A stretch of DNA of 64,000 nucleotides from Asterella californica (taxonomy: Eukaryota > Streptophyta > Marchantiopsida > Marchantiales > Aytoniaceae). Within the stretch, counting starts at the first letter, position 1, and every line of letters starts with the position of its first letter. Shown piece by piece: positions 10,269 to 22,680 of this stretch. The notes below the pieces were generated by a model, which worked only from the letters and a program-made list of their open reading frames with translations, was not told the DNA's origin and searched no databases. The translations under genes and the position numbers were made by a program. Location: the NCBI GenBank assembly GCA_036924285.1, contig JAYKYS010000005.1, positions 26,758,001 to 26,822,000 of the forward strand, in the 5' to 3' direction.

Positions 10269-12070
10269 GTACGAAGAATACTTCTTCCGAACTACTTCTT
10301 AAGAAGAACTTCACATCGAAGATACTTCTTAAGAAGAAGACTTCCTCCAAAATACTTCGCCCTAAAACTACTTCGTAGTTGCTAATTTTTTCTCAATCTT
10401 TGTCTTAAACTTCTTACTCAAATTTCAAATGCAACCAACAAAGTACTTCGTCAACCATACTAACTCTTACCACAACACACTATGAAACTTCATAGGTATC
10501 ACTCGGAAGAAGACAAGTACACATTGGCTCTATAAACTTCGAATAACATAAAATTGAAATAACAAAATAATAACTTGAGAGGTCCCAAGAACGAACAACA
10601 CAACGCTTATATACAACTTCGCTTGAAATAAATAGATTTGACTTCCTAAGAAGTAGGAAGAACATATGCACCAACCAATAAAAGTCTTGTATTCGAAACA
10701 AAACCAAGAACAACACCAGAACCTAACGCCAACTCCTTAACTATCTCACTAAGTGAAAACTCTAAGGTTGCTCTAATCTCCCGAGGTTCTCTCACTACCC
10801 TCTATCATAGCATAGCTACTCGATTCTTCACCGAAGAATCATCTACATCTTTTGTTACTAACTCTTTCTTAATTTGTCGAAGAGGATCTAACTCCGAAGT
10901 ATTCATGTCTGTCACGAAGTAGTTCTTCAACATCCGTTCGATCTTGCTACGAGGAAGCGCTGATTGTTCTTCGGCCGAAGTACACTTCAACTTCAATTCC
11001 TCAGCTTCTTTCGTCATCTTCGTGACAACGTCTTGACATCGATCTCGTTGAAGTCTCATCTTTGTCAATTCCTTCTTCATCATCTGACAGTGCCTGGCCT
11101 GTCAGACAAAAAAGGGACGAGATAACACCTTCTCGTGTTCCTTCCTCAACTCAAACTTCTGTCAAAGTAAATCGTCTCGTGAAGTCAGCATGTGTACTTC
11201 TTCACTCTTCGCCGCTAAGGTAACAGCATGTAAATTCTCCTCTCCCTCTGTCAATTACCTCAGCCATAGTTCAATGTATGTACGAGCTCCGTTAAGTTCA
11301 ACTGTCGTCCAACCATCTGCTCTTACAATCTCCGATTACTCTCTAGAGCGAAGAGTAATGATCGGCATAGTTGTATGTCTTCAACCGAAGAAGAACGTCC
11401 TTGTGCTAGACCGACCTCTTTCTTCTTTTCCTCTGTTGGTGTGTCTTTGGTCTCCACACCGACTTCTTCTGTATCAATTTCTTCTTTGAACACACTACAA
11501 CTTTCACTTCATCTTCTTCATTTTTCCTCCGTCTTGTTCTCCGATCTCCCATAGGATTCTTCTAGAGGATGCTTTCGAAATACCTGAAGTTCTTGGATCA
11601 ATTTTGAGGACACCATCGACCACCAGGACATCAAGAGGAAGGATAATCCCTTATCCTCGAGGTCCTTTTCATACATATGAAGCCCAGCATAGTTACCGTC
11701 CAAGTTCCGAAGTCGTGGTGGTTTCACCATGTGCATCTTGTGCATCTATGAAGTACAAAGAATTGATGAAGTAAGAAGATGTGTTAAGGTACGAAGATAA
11801 AACAACTTCTTGAAGAACTTCTTTTCAAATAACTATTCTCCTCAAAACAGCCTTCGCCGAAGTTCAACTTCTTTGTTGATTTCTCTCTCTCGTCCTCTCC
11901 GTCTTCTCTAACAATGTAGACATGATACAACAAATGACTTAACCCAACACTCTTATATATTTCTGCGACTTTGTCACACGTGCCATAGTTAAGGTTTTGC
12001 TTAGTCCGTCGAAGTGAGCACTTCCAATGCAATTCACATCCTGCAGAATCAATCCTCCACACTACATGTT
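10269..12070 (-). other. GAAGTA/CTTCTT-rich stretch with degenerate coiled-coil ORFs
   Basis: The DNA is unusually rich in TACTTC, GAAGTA and CTTCTT words. Three minus-strand ORFs, 12062-11784, 11745-11518 and 11083-10805, lie in order. The last is strongly heptad-like and charged (KKELTKMRLQRDR, EAEELKLKC), so a coiled coil is likely. They may be remains of one longer gene or of an unrecognised transposon protein. I recognise no family. Confidence 0.3.
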
Positions 12071-13532
12071 ACGCCAACTAGCATCAGAAATCAAGCTCCT
12101 TCTCCAGTAACCACTCGAAGCGGAGCTAAGTTCTAGACCCTCGAATGATAGATTCACAAATTTTCCACTTCTTGTCGTACAAATTCACCCACGTCTAACT
12201 TAAGTCTATTCGCTTGATGATGAGACTCTTTGGGTGGAAACAGTTCATCTCTCATATACCCAAAAAGTAGTACATTTAGTATCTGAATTATGTTTCCTTT
12301 GATTTAGTGCTGAAGAATACGGATAGTGTCTTACAGTTTTGAGTTTGGTACTAGAAAGCTTCAAGCTGAACCGTTTGGCTCACGCATGGCACTGGTTGCC
12401 ACAACTTACAGGTTTCAGTCATCTAACTACTAGAAAGAAAAAGATTACGGCATGTGCACAAGTTATTTGTAAGAATCTTCAGTTCAGAACGTCATCTGTT
12501 TAAAGTGTGAAAGATCTTGAGAGTTATAAGATCTTCCATGGCTAATATCCATGGCTGTGGTTCTAGAATTGAGTCAGACTAATTCACACGAGAGAGTCCC
12601 ACGGAGATTTGACAAGAGTTGTCACATACGTGACACTACAAGACCTCACTGCATCTAGCTCTGGAGTCACTGCCGTGCGGGCTTCATAGATGGACAATCA
12701 GGCCGCTGTTCCTTACCAGCGATGTTTAGTTAGTACACGATGAGGTAAGTATGCAGTAGTTTGCACTTACGTTCTATGAAATATTGTATACGGTCGATGC
12801 ATACTGGTTTGATGGTTCTTTTCAATGTAACCTTAGCAACGTCGAAATAATACTTTGTAAACGTTCGAAAATGTTATACTTAGTTGTTCACTGTACATGC
12901 TCTCATCTCTCCTATCTCTCCTACTTTAGAATATGAGGTATTGCATTTTCATTCATCTTCATTTGCACTGACTTTAATCTAAACCGCTTCCTTAGCAGCA
13001 TTGCGAGGAGTCACATGCTCTAGTTTAGTAATGGATATAACATTATTGAGCAGGTACAGTAGAAAAACGGTTCCCTCCGAAAGGATTTAAAGCATCACAA
13101 ACCAAGAAAAACATCTTCATCCACGAGAGTTACAATTCGAATGAAAAACCAAACACATCAACAGGGGTACCCGCAAGTACCACCTGAACCCCGTGAAGTA
13201 CATAATAAGTAGCAAATAGGGTGGAAAGGTGTGCTAACTTTGATCTTCAAGTTATCTTCATTCGTCGAGAATGACAGATATGCTCAAGGTTCACTCTCTT
13301 AGTATCGAGTATCACATGATTAGTCCAGCCAAGTACACAGTGAGTCAATCTGCACATAGCCAAGTACACAATGGAATTTCCATATCTCTAACAAATTCTA
13401 GCTTTTTAGCATCAGCGGCTCGAATAGCGTGATGGAAGATAAGAATCTCGTCATCACGAGGTCGATCTTCTTCACTCGTCCTATGCCCTCCGAGGTCATA
13501 ATTCAAATCTGCTAAATTCCATTGACTCGATC
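12071..13532. other. No gene seen
   Basis: Only short ORFs and no recognisable repeat or motif. The sequence is moderately AT-rich. Confidence 0.4.
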
Positions 13533-13901
13533 ATGAGCGCCAAGCCAAGCAAGCACTCAAACAGAGCCAAGCACAGCAAAGAAGGTGAAATCTCTGACTA
13601 CGTGAGCACACAAACAATAATGGATAGTTGTGAGAACATGAGTCGATGTTGTTGGGGATGTAATCCAACTGAACTCTATAACGTTCAAACCCCCATTGAG
13701 CATGTCTCTGAGGTAAGCTGCCGTACTCATATTCTAAAGATAATAGGCAAAGAAATTTGGGCTTTGTCAGAATGTGATGCTCGATATGATTTTACTCTGC
13801 ACGTCTGCAAGAACATCATCCAGGCTTTTGAGATCTTCAGGCGGTGTCTCTTAGAGGAGCAACTTCAGATAGCTTGGTTCCGCTTGATTGCACACATGTA
13901 A
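13533..13901 (+). CDS. Unrecognised 122-codon ORF
   Basis: An ATG-started ORF with a basic, Ser/Lys/His-rich N-terminus (MSAKPSKHSNRAKHSKEG) followed by a Cys-containing middle (CCWGC) and a more hydrophobic C-terminal third. No family recognised. Length, isolation and AT-rich surroundings mean it could be chance or an exon of a larger gene. Confidence 0.2.
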   Translation: MSAKPSKHSNRAKHSKEGEISDYVSTQTIMDSCENMSRCCWGCNPTELYNVQTPIEHVSEVSCRTHILKIIGKEIWALSECDARYDFTLHVCKNIIQAFEIFRRCLLEEQLQIAWFRLIAHM

Positions 13902-16900
13902 ACTCACAATGTTCGGATGATAATTAGCAATGAAGTCTATCATCCGATGCACACATTTACATCATTCATCGAGCTCCAATATGCTCATGAGTTTTCTAGG
14001 AGTTTCATCCCTTACGTTTTTCATCGCAGATTCTAAAGAGAAAAGAAAAAGGAGAATGTGGCTGTCAAGCAGGACACTCAGGAAATTTCACTCCTCCGTT
14101 CATGACTAGTCGACCTTCACAATCTCTTCACATGTCTTCTCACACCACAAAATGGTGCTGATACACGAAAGTGCTAATTCATATTGTTCATGGCCAGTCG
14201 ATCTTCACAATCTCTGCACGTGTCTTCTCACACCACAAGTTGGTGTTGATACATGGAAGTGCTAATTCAGCTTGTCCTATCCTCCTTGCGAACTCCTGCA
14301 GGACACAAATGATATAATCGACACCTACGCCTACATGAGAAAATGTCATACAATTCTTTCAAACTGAAGGAGATTGACATTCGTCACTGCAATATGCAGC
14401 TATGATGATCTAGGCATGCTGGAAAGATTACTCTATCAGGAAGAAGATTGCTCTCTGTCCAAGCAAGCAACCGACTGGTTGTGACAAGGAGCAAGTTGTA
14501 GATGGTGTGAAGTAGGAAGTATCAGTAGAGAGAAATTCACTTTGCAGGAACTGAGCGCGGGGCATTCCATCGCTAGCAAGATCTAAAAATCGGCAATAAA
14601 ACAGAACGGAATGTAACGAGTTACAACCTAATGAACTAGTGTGTCTGATTAATGTACACAACAATTTCGCTATGATCTAATGTGCCTAGGCAGTGAATTT
14701 TGAAACAGTACCGTGATTTCTCGAGTCTGAGAGTCAACGGTGATGCAATACATCACATACAGATGCAAATAAGAAGTTTTGAACCTCCACAAGCATTCTT
14801 TGTTTCCTTGGAAAATTTTCCAGCACTACGCAAGAACATGAACATGAAATCTATAGACATGCACACAAGAATTACTTGTCTCATTCGTGCATCGCTCGTT
14901 GGTAAGATGACTATTATCTCGATCATGTCATGTCGTTATCTTAGGATGATGCAAATAAGAAGTTCAGAACTACCTAAACAGTCGTCATGCCTCACTCCGC
15001 TATGAGTGTTAATCTGATGGAAGAAAAAAGTTTCTGCTTTCTAGGATTTTGAAAATCTTAAAAATCTGCAGTAAGCTCTGCGCAAACGCATAGCAAAAAT
15101 CTATGCTTTTTGAATCAGAGTCGACCAACCACACAACAATGGAGTTTAATACCTCCATTGTTACGATAGGAGTAGCATCCCATACTCGCAAGTAGTGCTC
15201 CTACAATTTAGAGGTGTAGTTAGATGAACTAATTGTGATATTGATCACTGGGTCTCATCTGAAAAATAACACATTGGTAAATCTATTCGAAGCTCTACAT
15301 GTTAGGTAGTGAATTAAAAATCATTTAGTGACTTGTTCGCTTGTTAGTTGATAGTACATTGACTTTCACTCGAGAGTCTCGACCGTGGGGTGTCAAGGTG
15401 TTCAGGTTATTTATGGAGTTTAAAATGCCAGTCCTTGGTCTTTTCCATGCGTGGTGTGGTGTGTGCATAACGGAGAGTTAAGAAGCAGATCTATTGAAAA
15501 GAGACCTTTTTCTATAGTTCTTATTCTTCCTCGCCTCGTCCATCTAGACAATAGTTCAAGATCTCATGATGTAACTTGTCTACTTATTGATGTTCAAAGG
15601 ATTTTGCAATAATTCGTACTTGCTTACTGACTTTAGTATCATTAGTCTGCATCAACAAGGCGTGGATGTTTATGAAGGGTGTATGAAATCATGTTTTGTG
15701 TACGCTGGGTGGTTGCACTCTTTCAGAATGTTAGTCCACATACTAGAGTGATCAATAGTGGATGTGATCTCATGTTACTTGGGACTGATGGATCTTCAGA
15801 AGGAGCACCTTTGGTCAAAGAGAGCAAGACCTCATGAGAAGGAGAGTGCAAGTAAACTAAAGATGCAGCTAGCTCGATAGTTAGATTGTCATGGACGGAG
15901 CAGTACAACGAAGTCAATAGTTGCTTATGCCGACATAGTATTAGAGCTTGAAAGAAATCATGCTTAGTTACTGCAACATGTAGATGTGCTACTCACCTCA
16001 TTGAACGGTCATTCCTGTGTCGAACCATCGAGCACCTGAGCCCTTGTAGTACGTAGCAGAGAGTTTGGAGAGAGGAGTGACTGTATCGTTAAGAAAGAGA
16101 AGTAATAAGTGGAGCTGCCTAGACATCATCTGACATCTAAATCAAGATTTGCCATAAGAGGTTGACTGTCTATAGTAACACAAACATATTTGTTACATAA
16201 GAGACAATTCTATGTACCTGAAGCACAACTAGGTGTTTTGAGAGTTGTTGAGTCTGCATATGGTTCAAGAGAATTTATGAGAACAATAAATGACGTATCG
16301 TCTATACAAGACGAGGTGATGTCCAAGATGTTCTGGAGTTTCATAAGGAGAAATCCGAGATGTTCTGTAGACATGAATGTTAGTGAGAAGGACCATAATG
16401 AGATGGACTTAGGAGCCTTAAAGACCATGTGGCATAGGATTGGTCGTAAGTGTATAAAAGACGACCACTCATGATGAATTGGTTACATGTTAGGGTTATT
16501 GTTTAGTTAAGACTTAGATCCATGCAAATTAACTCCAATCCTCTAAGAGAACGGTACTTTTTATGCTAACATGACGTAAAAAAATACCTTGTCCATTACA
16601 AGTATGAAATCTCTCCTGACTCTTGCCGAATGCAAGATTCATAATGCATGGTTACATAACACTACAAAGACTCAAATGAAGAAGTTGCATAGAGCTAACA
16701 AGGAGTTTGAATGTTCAACAATCTTCTCTTTCATTTTTATGACTACAAGCGTTTTAGGTGACCCAAAAGATCTTATTTTGCGAGTTTGTTTATAGAGAAC
16801 TGAGGATTTAACCGTTATACCAACAAATCCTTCTAAGTGCATACACATTATTGATAAGTTCTGATCTTATGCATATCGATTGAACCACCACACATATGAT

Positions 16901-17010
16901 AATATTTTTATTGGAAATACTTGTCAAGTAGGAAAATGATACATATAATCGAGTCATGGTTGAGAGGAAAAACATGTGCATTTAATGTCCAAGTATATGA
17001 GGGTTGGTGA
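13902..17010. other. Mostly empty AT-rich stretch with minor ORFs
   Basis: Short ORFs only. The longest plus-strand one (16190-16474, TTG start) has no recognised similarity and no clear composition signal. Two related stretches near 14110-14170 and 14190-14260 share CAATCTCT.CAxGTGTCTTCTCACACCACAA, a ~90 bp local duplication. Confidence 0.35.
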
Positions 17011-17622
17011 TTAAGCCCAAGGAGTCCCTATCCAAGAGGAGAGAAAGTTAGCAATGTGTTCTGGCAAGTTGGTTTGGATACCTCGCACTTGAAGAAGGGC
17101 ATGTACAATGTGAGCTAATTGAGCAACAGCCGTGACAAAAGTAAGATAATGTAGACGGCCGAAGAGCCCAAGGAGCTCCATCGCAAAAGCCAACATGAGT
17201 TCTTCCTCCTTCTCTATACTTCCCATGATCTGATCCTCACTAGAGAATTCAGTGGCCAATGCTGCGAGTTTGTCCAACGGCTCCCTCGCTTTGATAGCCA
17301 TGTATGATATTGCAAAGGCGTCGAAAGCGCTTATGAACATGATCAACTTACCCCAATTCGGAGGATTGGTCTTGAAGACCTCCACCAAAGGCGTAACAAA
17401 CCCTTTAATGAACGACAAGATCAAGCACGCCCCTGCAACTTGTCGTAACGTGATCGATAGTTCTCTCAACCGAACACGCTTCACTTTTTCTACGTATTGA
17501 AACACTCCCATAGTCTCCTTACTCACTTTAATCTCATAACCTGACTGCATGACACAAACAACGACACCATTGCATATGACTTTAGCTCCTCCATGCATGC
17601 TCATGATATTCTCTTTCATCAT
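17011..17622 (-). CDS. Unrecognised 203-aa protein with hydrophobic segments
   Basis: An intact ATG ORF in AT-rich DNA where ORFs this long are rare. Hydrophobic stretches lie at about residues 61-82 (ACLILSFIKGFVTPLVEVF), 92-111 (MFISAFDAFAISYMAI) and 150-178 (including LTFVTAVAQLAHIVHALL), with an acidic linker between the last two (SSEDQIMGSIEKEEE). The N-terminal 60 residues are mixed and charged. This looks like a small multi-pass membrane protein. I do not recognise the family. The stop is followed within ~140 bp upstream of the ORF by the MITE at 17766, which could lie in its promoter region. Confidence 0.45.
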   Translation of the reverse strand: MMKENIMSMHGGAKVICNGVVVCVMQSGYEIKVSKETMGVFQYVEKVKRVRLRELSITLRQVAGACLILSFIKGFVTPLVEVFKTNPPNWGKLIMFISAFDAFAISYMAIKAREPLDKLAALATEFSSEDQIMGSIEKEEELMLAFAMELLGLFGRLHYLTFVTAVAQLAHIVHALLQVRGIQTNLPEHIANFLSSWIGTPWA

Positions 17623-17765
17623 CTTTGTAAGTTATCTCGTGATCCAAGTTGCCTCATAGTGATCTTCAATTCTTCCATGCAAGAATCTTGAACATATTGT
17701 TGTCATGAGAATGCTCAAAAATATATTTTGTGTCCTTCATGTCTTTTTCACGATAATGGCAAGTA

Positions 17766-18227
17766 CAATCAAACCTCGTTATAGTCACACACTTGGTGAT
17801 CTTATATCTTGTGACTATAACTCTCGTGATTATATATTTATAATCACGAGTGAACATTAGTGAACAGAAAGTGAAAAATATGTTAATATGTATATACTCA
17901 CTTTAATGAAGAAAATTTTCCAAAATGTAACTATAAAAAATAGAGTTAGAATAAAAAATATACTGAATGTCAACATTGTCTAGTGTTTCCTGATCATGAA
18001 CAACGGGATAACAATGTCTCAGGAAACAAAGTAAAAATAAAAGAGAATATTTGTGTGAAAAAAGCTTTTATTGTGAAAAAAACATTACAGGCTATTTCGT
18101 TACAATCACATATCTTTGTATTTTTCTTTGTGAAAATGTGCTTATCTAATGTGGCTTAGTGACTATAACGAGATAAACAAATAACTGATCCGTCCCCATG
18201 AAAATGTGACTATAATGGATTTGAATG
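17766..18227. mobile_element. Mariner/pogo-type MITE, 462 bp, TA target duplication
   Basis: The ends are inverted repeats: CAATCAAACCTCGTTATAGTCACA at the left against the reverse complement of the right end, which reads CATTCAAATCCATTATAGTCACA. TA flanks both sides (17764-17765 and 18228-18229). Subterminal copies of GTGACTATAA occur at 17811, 18159 and 18207, and its complement at 17779. A perfect 12 bp palindrome with 4 nt loop sits at 17823-17850. There is no transposase ORF, so it is non-autonomous. CCTCGTTATA-type termini with TA duplication are typical of pogo/Tc1-mariner elements. Confidence 0.75.
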
Positions 18228-18416
18228 TAACATGATATGATGATCAACATCAATGATACTAAGACAAAAAATGTGCATGAAAACTTGCATAAGGAAGCTT
18301 GTGGATGTCTGGTTGGTTGCCTTATCCTGCAGTGTCTACAACGAGATGACTATTTGCTTAAACAAGGTACAATCTCGAGTCGACGATCATAAATCTTGTG
18401 TGTTTTGAATAGTTGA

Positions 18417-18875
18417 TTAAGATACCATATTGAATTGTTCAAACTTCGAAGGGGAAAAGACCTGATCAGTATGCTCTTGGCTGCAACGCTCACGATTTGG
18501 AGCACTCGATCTCCTATAACTGAAATCGCCCTGGAAGTCATCGCATTGATGATCATTTCTGACGGAAGTCTTGCATTTCCAGCAGTTAGTCCTTGCCCTT
18601 GGAGCAACATTGACAGATGGTAATCCTCGAGCTGAGCTCATCATTGAGCTTTCTCTCCAGCATAATCGTGAGGTTTTGAGAGAGAATACTGACGACCTAC
18701 TCGATTGCGACATTTGATTGTCATTCAAGTTCCGATATTTTGAGATTTTCAAGATAGAATTTGGTGATGAAGCTAACGATTTTAAGATGTAACTCTTAGA
18801 TCTCGTTGCACTTACTGTAACTTCATCGATCCTTCTTGGGACAATGGTTGCCAAACCTCCGAGAACAAAACCCAT
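18417..18875 (-). CDS. Unrecognised 152-codon ORF with Cys/His cluster
   Basis: An ORF rich in Ser and Arg with a cluster CWKC...H..C around residues 97-109 that loosely resembles a zinc-binding knuckle but does not match CX2CX4HX4C. It could be a fragment of a retroelement gag or a chance ORF. Confidence 0.2.
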   Translation of the reverse strand: MGFVLGGLATIVPRRIDEVTVSATRSKSYILKSLASSPNSILKISKYRNLNDNQMSQSSRSSVFSLKTSRLCWRESSMMSSARGLPSVNVAPRARTNCWKCKTSVRNDHQCDDFQGDFSYRRSSAPNRERCSQEHTDQVFSPSKFEQFNMVS

Positions 18876-20230
18876 CGCTTGGTTTTGTCTATGATGGCTT
18901 CACCTCAACACTTGAAAGATATTTGACTGAACTGAAACGTCTTGGAAAAATCTCTACATACCTCAAATCAAGAGATAATTTGTTTGGTTATATTTTTTGA
19001 AACTCAATCAATCTCCCACCAAGGTCTCCACGATTCTGGGGCATGAACTTCAATCCCAACTCCTTGGTCGTAAACAATACTTCCAAAGACATCGTCACAA
19101 GCCTGCACTGCACTTCATCAATTTACAAGCAAAAATGCCTTGTAACCATAGAATGAACCTCTAGTAAATGCATAATTACATTTTCATCAATCTCTTCCGA
19201 ATATTCAACATTCTCATCGATCTCCCCCACCATTGATTGTTGCTTCACTTTAGAAATAATTTCTTCTCCAAATGCAATTTACAGCCAATTTGAAGGCTAG
19301 ACTGAACAGATCAAGGACCAACATTTCATATGTGCATGGAGTTTCGGTGGAAGAAAACTCACAGTTGGGATTTCTGCGCACGTAATAAAACTCAAGTTGC
19401 ATCACCTTTTTAGGCTTAACCTTTTAACTATATTATATATATATATATATATATATGTTTTAGTGGAGTTTGCTGGTTATAGTAGGAGGCTCAAAGTCTT
19501 TACTTCAGTGTTACATGTATTTGACGTAATAATATAGTTCTCTCGAATTCTAGTTCAATGCATATATCGCAGTATTTGTAACTGTAAATGATTCCACTGA
19601 CAATTTGGATTAAATGTCATACGGTTTCATTGTATTCACGTGATGTTCTTTTCTCGAAATCATAAGGCTATTTTCTAAACTTATGAATTAAAACTTTAAG
19701 GCTATAAGGAGGAACCAGGATATCATGGGCAATTTTTCTGATTGATTTTCTATTTTCAAATAGGTAAAATTATATCAAATTATGCGTCAAAATGTTGCGC
19801 TTCACATAGAAAAGGAAAATTTCAAAAATTAATCTTAGTTTATAGTATTAAATTACCGGAATATTTCACAGAAATACACACATAAAATTATTCTCGTGGA
19901 GTAAGAATAGCAGTTTAGTGTGGTTCCCTTTCCTTGATTTTGTCACTTTGACGTAAACTTTATGTGATTAACCACAAACCTGAATATAAAAGGAAAAGAA
20001 ACGAATATGCCTCTTTTTCTTTGTACTTTAGGTCACAGAGAATATGTTCGTTTTCTCAAAAACAGCAATATGATTTCAGTTCCATTGTTCTTTCTCAATG
20101 CTAATTTAGAGAAAACATAAAACGTATACTCTTCAAGAGCTTTCAGAAGATTCCATTACCACATTAGAAGGTCACGATTAAAACAACTTTCAGTTATCGT
20201 GCCCTCATTCATTTAGCGTGCCCTCATGTG
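18876..20230. other. AT-rich gene-free stretch with AT microsatellite
   Basis: No coding signal. It contains an uninterrupted AT dinucleotide run at about 19434-19456 and otherwise featureless AT-rich DNA. Confidence 0.5.
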
Positions 20231-20832
20231 CTCCGCGACTCCTAACCGGCGGAAAAGAAACTCTGGGAGGCCACGAGCATTTATACTCTGGTTTGTACAT
20301 TCAGCATAAACTGCAAACGAGCATAACGATCAACGAGCATAAGCTTGTTGGCAGCCCCATTTGCTCGTAGCGGGGGCGGTGTGGATCGAGTCATCTTGTC
20401 GAGAGAAGCTAAGAAGTCCGTGTGAAGATTTTCAGCAACGTTCGGCTGCAGAAGGCGGCGAAAAAGAGGACTAAACAATGGCGTCGCGGGCCTAACCCGC
20501 TTCTTACTTGACAAAAAGAAACATTCACAAAGCGGAGCGTGCTGTAATGCAGCGCGCGGACTGTGGGACTAAACTTTTCTTCTGAGAAGCAAGCCATTCT
20601 ACCTCGATGTTCTTCGTAGGAGCAAGCGCGAGAGTTTCGGTCCTCGTGAAAATCAAGCTGCTGGTGTCCTGTAAGCGTGGGGGCCTAGAGCTATATCTCG
20701 AAATCTGCAAATCAGGGAGTGAATGGAATCGGAATTGTGCTGCTGGAATATGATCGACACTTACTTGCTGGTATACCGTTTGTATTGGCCGATCCCCCTT
20801 AGTGGAACCACTCCTCCGAGCGTGGAAGTACA

Positions 20833-21140
20833 GAGTCCAACCGCGCCACCACCGATTTCCAAGAAGACGGTGAAAAAGAGGAAACAAACTCCTTACTTCC
20901 CATGAAACGAACTTGGACCATTTCTTTTATTTATACGTGCGAAGTGTCGTGGACCGGTGAAGCTACTGTAATCTACAAGTCGAGACTCTAAGGCTGAGTC
21001 CAAACGCGCCACCACCGATTTCCAAGAAGACGGTGAAAAAGAGGAAACGAACTTGGACGATTTCTTTTATTCATGCGTGCGAAGTCTCGTGCAACGGCGA
21101 ATCTACTGTAATCTAAAAGTCGAGACTCTAGGGCTGGCTG
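20833..21140. repeat. Imperfect tandem repeat, two copies, period 163 bp
   Basis: GAGTCCAAxCGCGCCACCACC starts copies at 20833 and 20996. Both continue through GATTTCCAAGAAGACGGTG, the ATTTCTTTTATT block and a GTCGAGACTCTA end. The first copy has ~20 extra bases after GAGGAAAC. The surrounding 20.23-21.65 kb is more GC-rich than the DNA to its left, and its ORFs match nothing I recognise. Confidence 0.8.
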
Positions 21141-21650
21141 TAGGGGAGCGGTGCCATGCGAGAAGGGACGAAGAATTTCATGCACGTTGAAATGTCTGAA
21201 GTTCAGTTCATCTATACCAATATTCGGGTGACACAGTGAGGTGCATGAGTCTGGGAACTAATGATTCCGACCAGATTGGTGTCCATGCTCTGAGCTGATT
21301 GAGTTATTCCCGTCCGCCGCCTTTGCTCACAGGGAGGTAGCTCTCATCGTCGTGACGACATTGAACATAATAGGCATCATCATGGGATCTGGTACGTATA
21401 ACACTTTTAGGACTGAGATCCTTCAGACCAACCTGTATGACCTTTGCGAGTCAAGAAGGGTACCAGATCAGAGGAGATCGATGGAAGTACCGTCAAACAA
21501 TCAGCTTATGTGTGGTGCATAAAGAGCACGAGGAAGTGCACGAAGAAGTGTCGAAAAGAGCACACACCCTCAGGTATGCCACGGCGTATGCGCACGGCGT
21601 TTCAGCGCGCGGCGTTTCAGCGCAGGAAAATCCGCGGACGATCTGCCGAT

Positions 21651-22680
21651 TTATGAAGCATACTAGTAAACGATGAAGCGCGCCTTACAGTCTGACGAAT
21701 GCAGAGGGGAGCTCAAAATATGCGGATTTTTGTCTGTCTCTAGCTGCTGTTATGTTCTAGGACCTTATAGCCTCGTCGTTGCGTTGAGCTTTCAGCTGCC
21801 TCTTATGTGTGGGAATTTCTGATCATTTCATTTGGTGAGCTCCTGAAATGTCATGGTGTTGATGATGCATCAGCAATACTAGTTGTAACTTTCTCCTGAG
21901 TTCATCCTGTTTCCTTTATCCTGGAACCTGTAGTTCGGTCTTCCTTTCGAGATTTAGAGTAAACGGATGTTTCGGTGGAGGTCGATCTGGATTGTGATGC
22001 CAAACGCAACAGCATGTTGATAACCACTGGACCTTACTGGACCTTGGATGCAAGGTGCAGCTTGTCATCGACGAGGAAAAGCTTGCCACGATCAGAGACT
22101 TATACACTCGCCACGATAGAAAAAGTGGCAACCTAGCACCAGAGCCGCTCCCTTTCAGACAGTATAGGGATGGCGAGACGGTTTTCTGTGTAGGGAAATA
22201 ACAGGACATTATGCGGATGCAGTGGTAGATTCATTGTCATTTCATCCACTGATCGGACTGAATGCGGGCAACAATTTCAGCGAAGGCGAGGTTTATTGGC
22301 GATGATGTCAAAAAAAGAGTGCGTGGAAGATTGCAACGATCTCACTTCTCACATGCTCATTGTTTTTTATCCTTACAGCTTCTGGAACCAAATTAGTGCC
22401 TCGTGTGTTTAAACAGCGGCTACGGACCATGGGTTCTCTCGTTGCAGACGAGATAGCTGCTGGTGGTAAAATGAGATCAGAGCTGCTGATCTCATTTTAT
22501 TCAAGTTAGAGGATTGGGAAGTCGCCCCTTTGCTTAAAGGCAGCAGATCCACCTGTGCGAGCAACCGTTATTCACCTGGATGGACACTGTCCTGCAAATT
22601 TCTGCGGTTATGAAGAAAGTTCTTTCTCTCTATTTTCCGGGAGGAATCTGGTATCAGGATCTCTCGTTTTGTCACGAGAT
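21651..22680 (+). pseudogene. Broken 5' half copy of the 2H-phosphoesterase-like locus
   Basis: This is a plus-strand relic of the minus-strand segment 5467-4420. It matches the epsilon-COP intron 1 DNA, the duplicated exon 2 start (22030-22060, CTTGTCATCGACGAG), the 5' flank and the N-terminal half of the ORF. The start region reads TTGGCGATGATG where the parent has ATGGCGATGATG. There is a deletion through the basic segment, other indels and premature stops, and homology ends just before the first H-x-S motif. Because it includes epsilon-COP intron sequence, it was copied as DNA after the 2H gene was already in that intron. Confidence 0.8.

Noticed and set aside
20281..20905. Overlapping ORFs on both strands in the GC-richer island
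   Set aside because: No family similarity; GC-rich DNA gives long chance ORFs and part is a tandem repeat.
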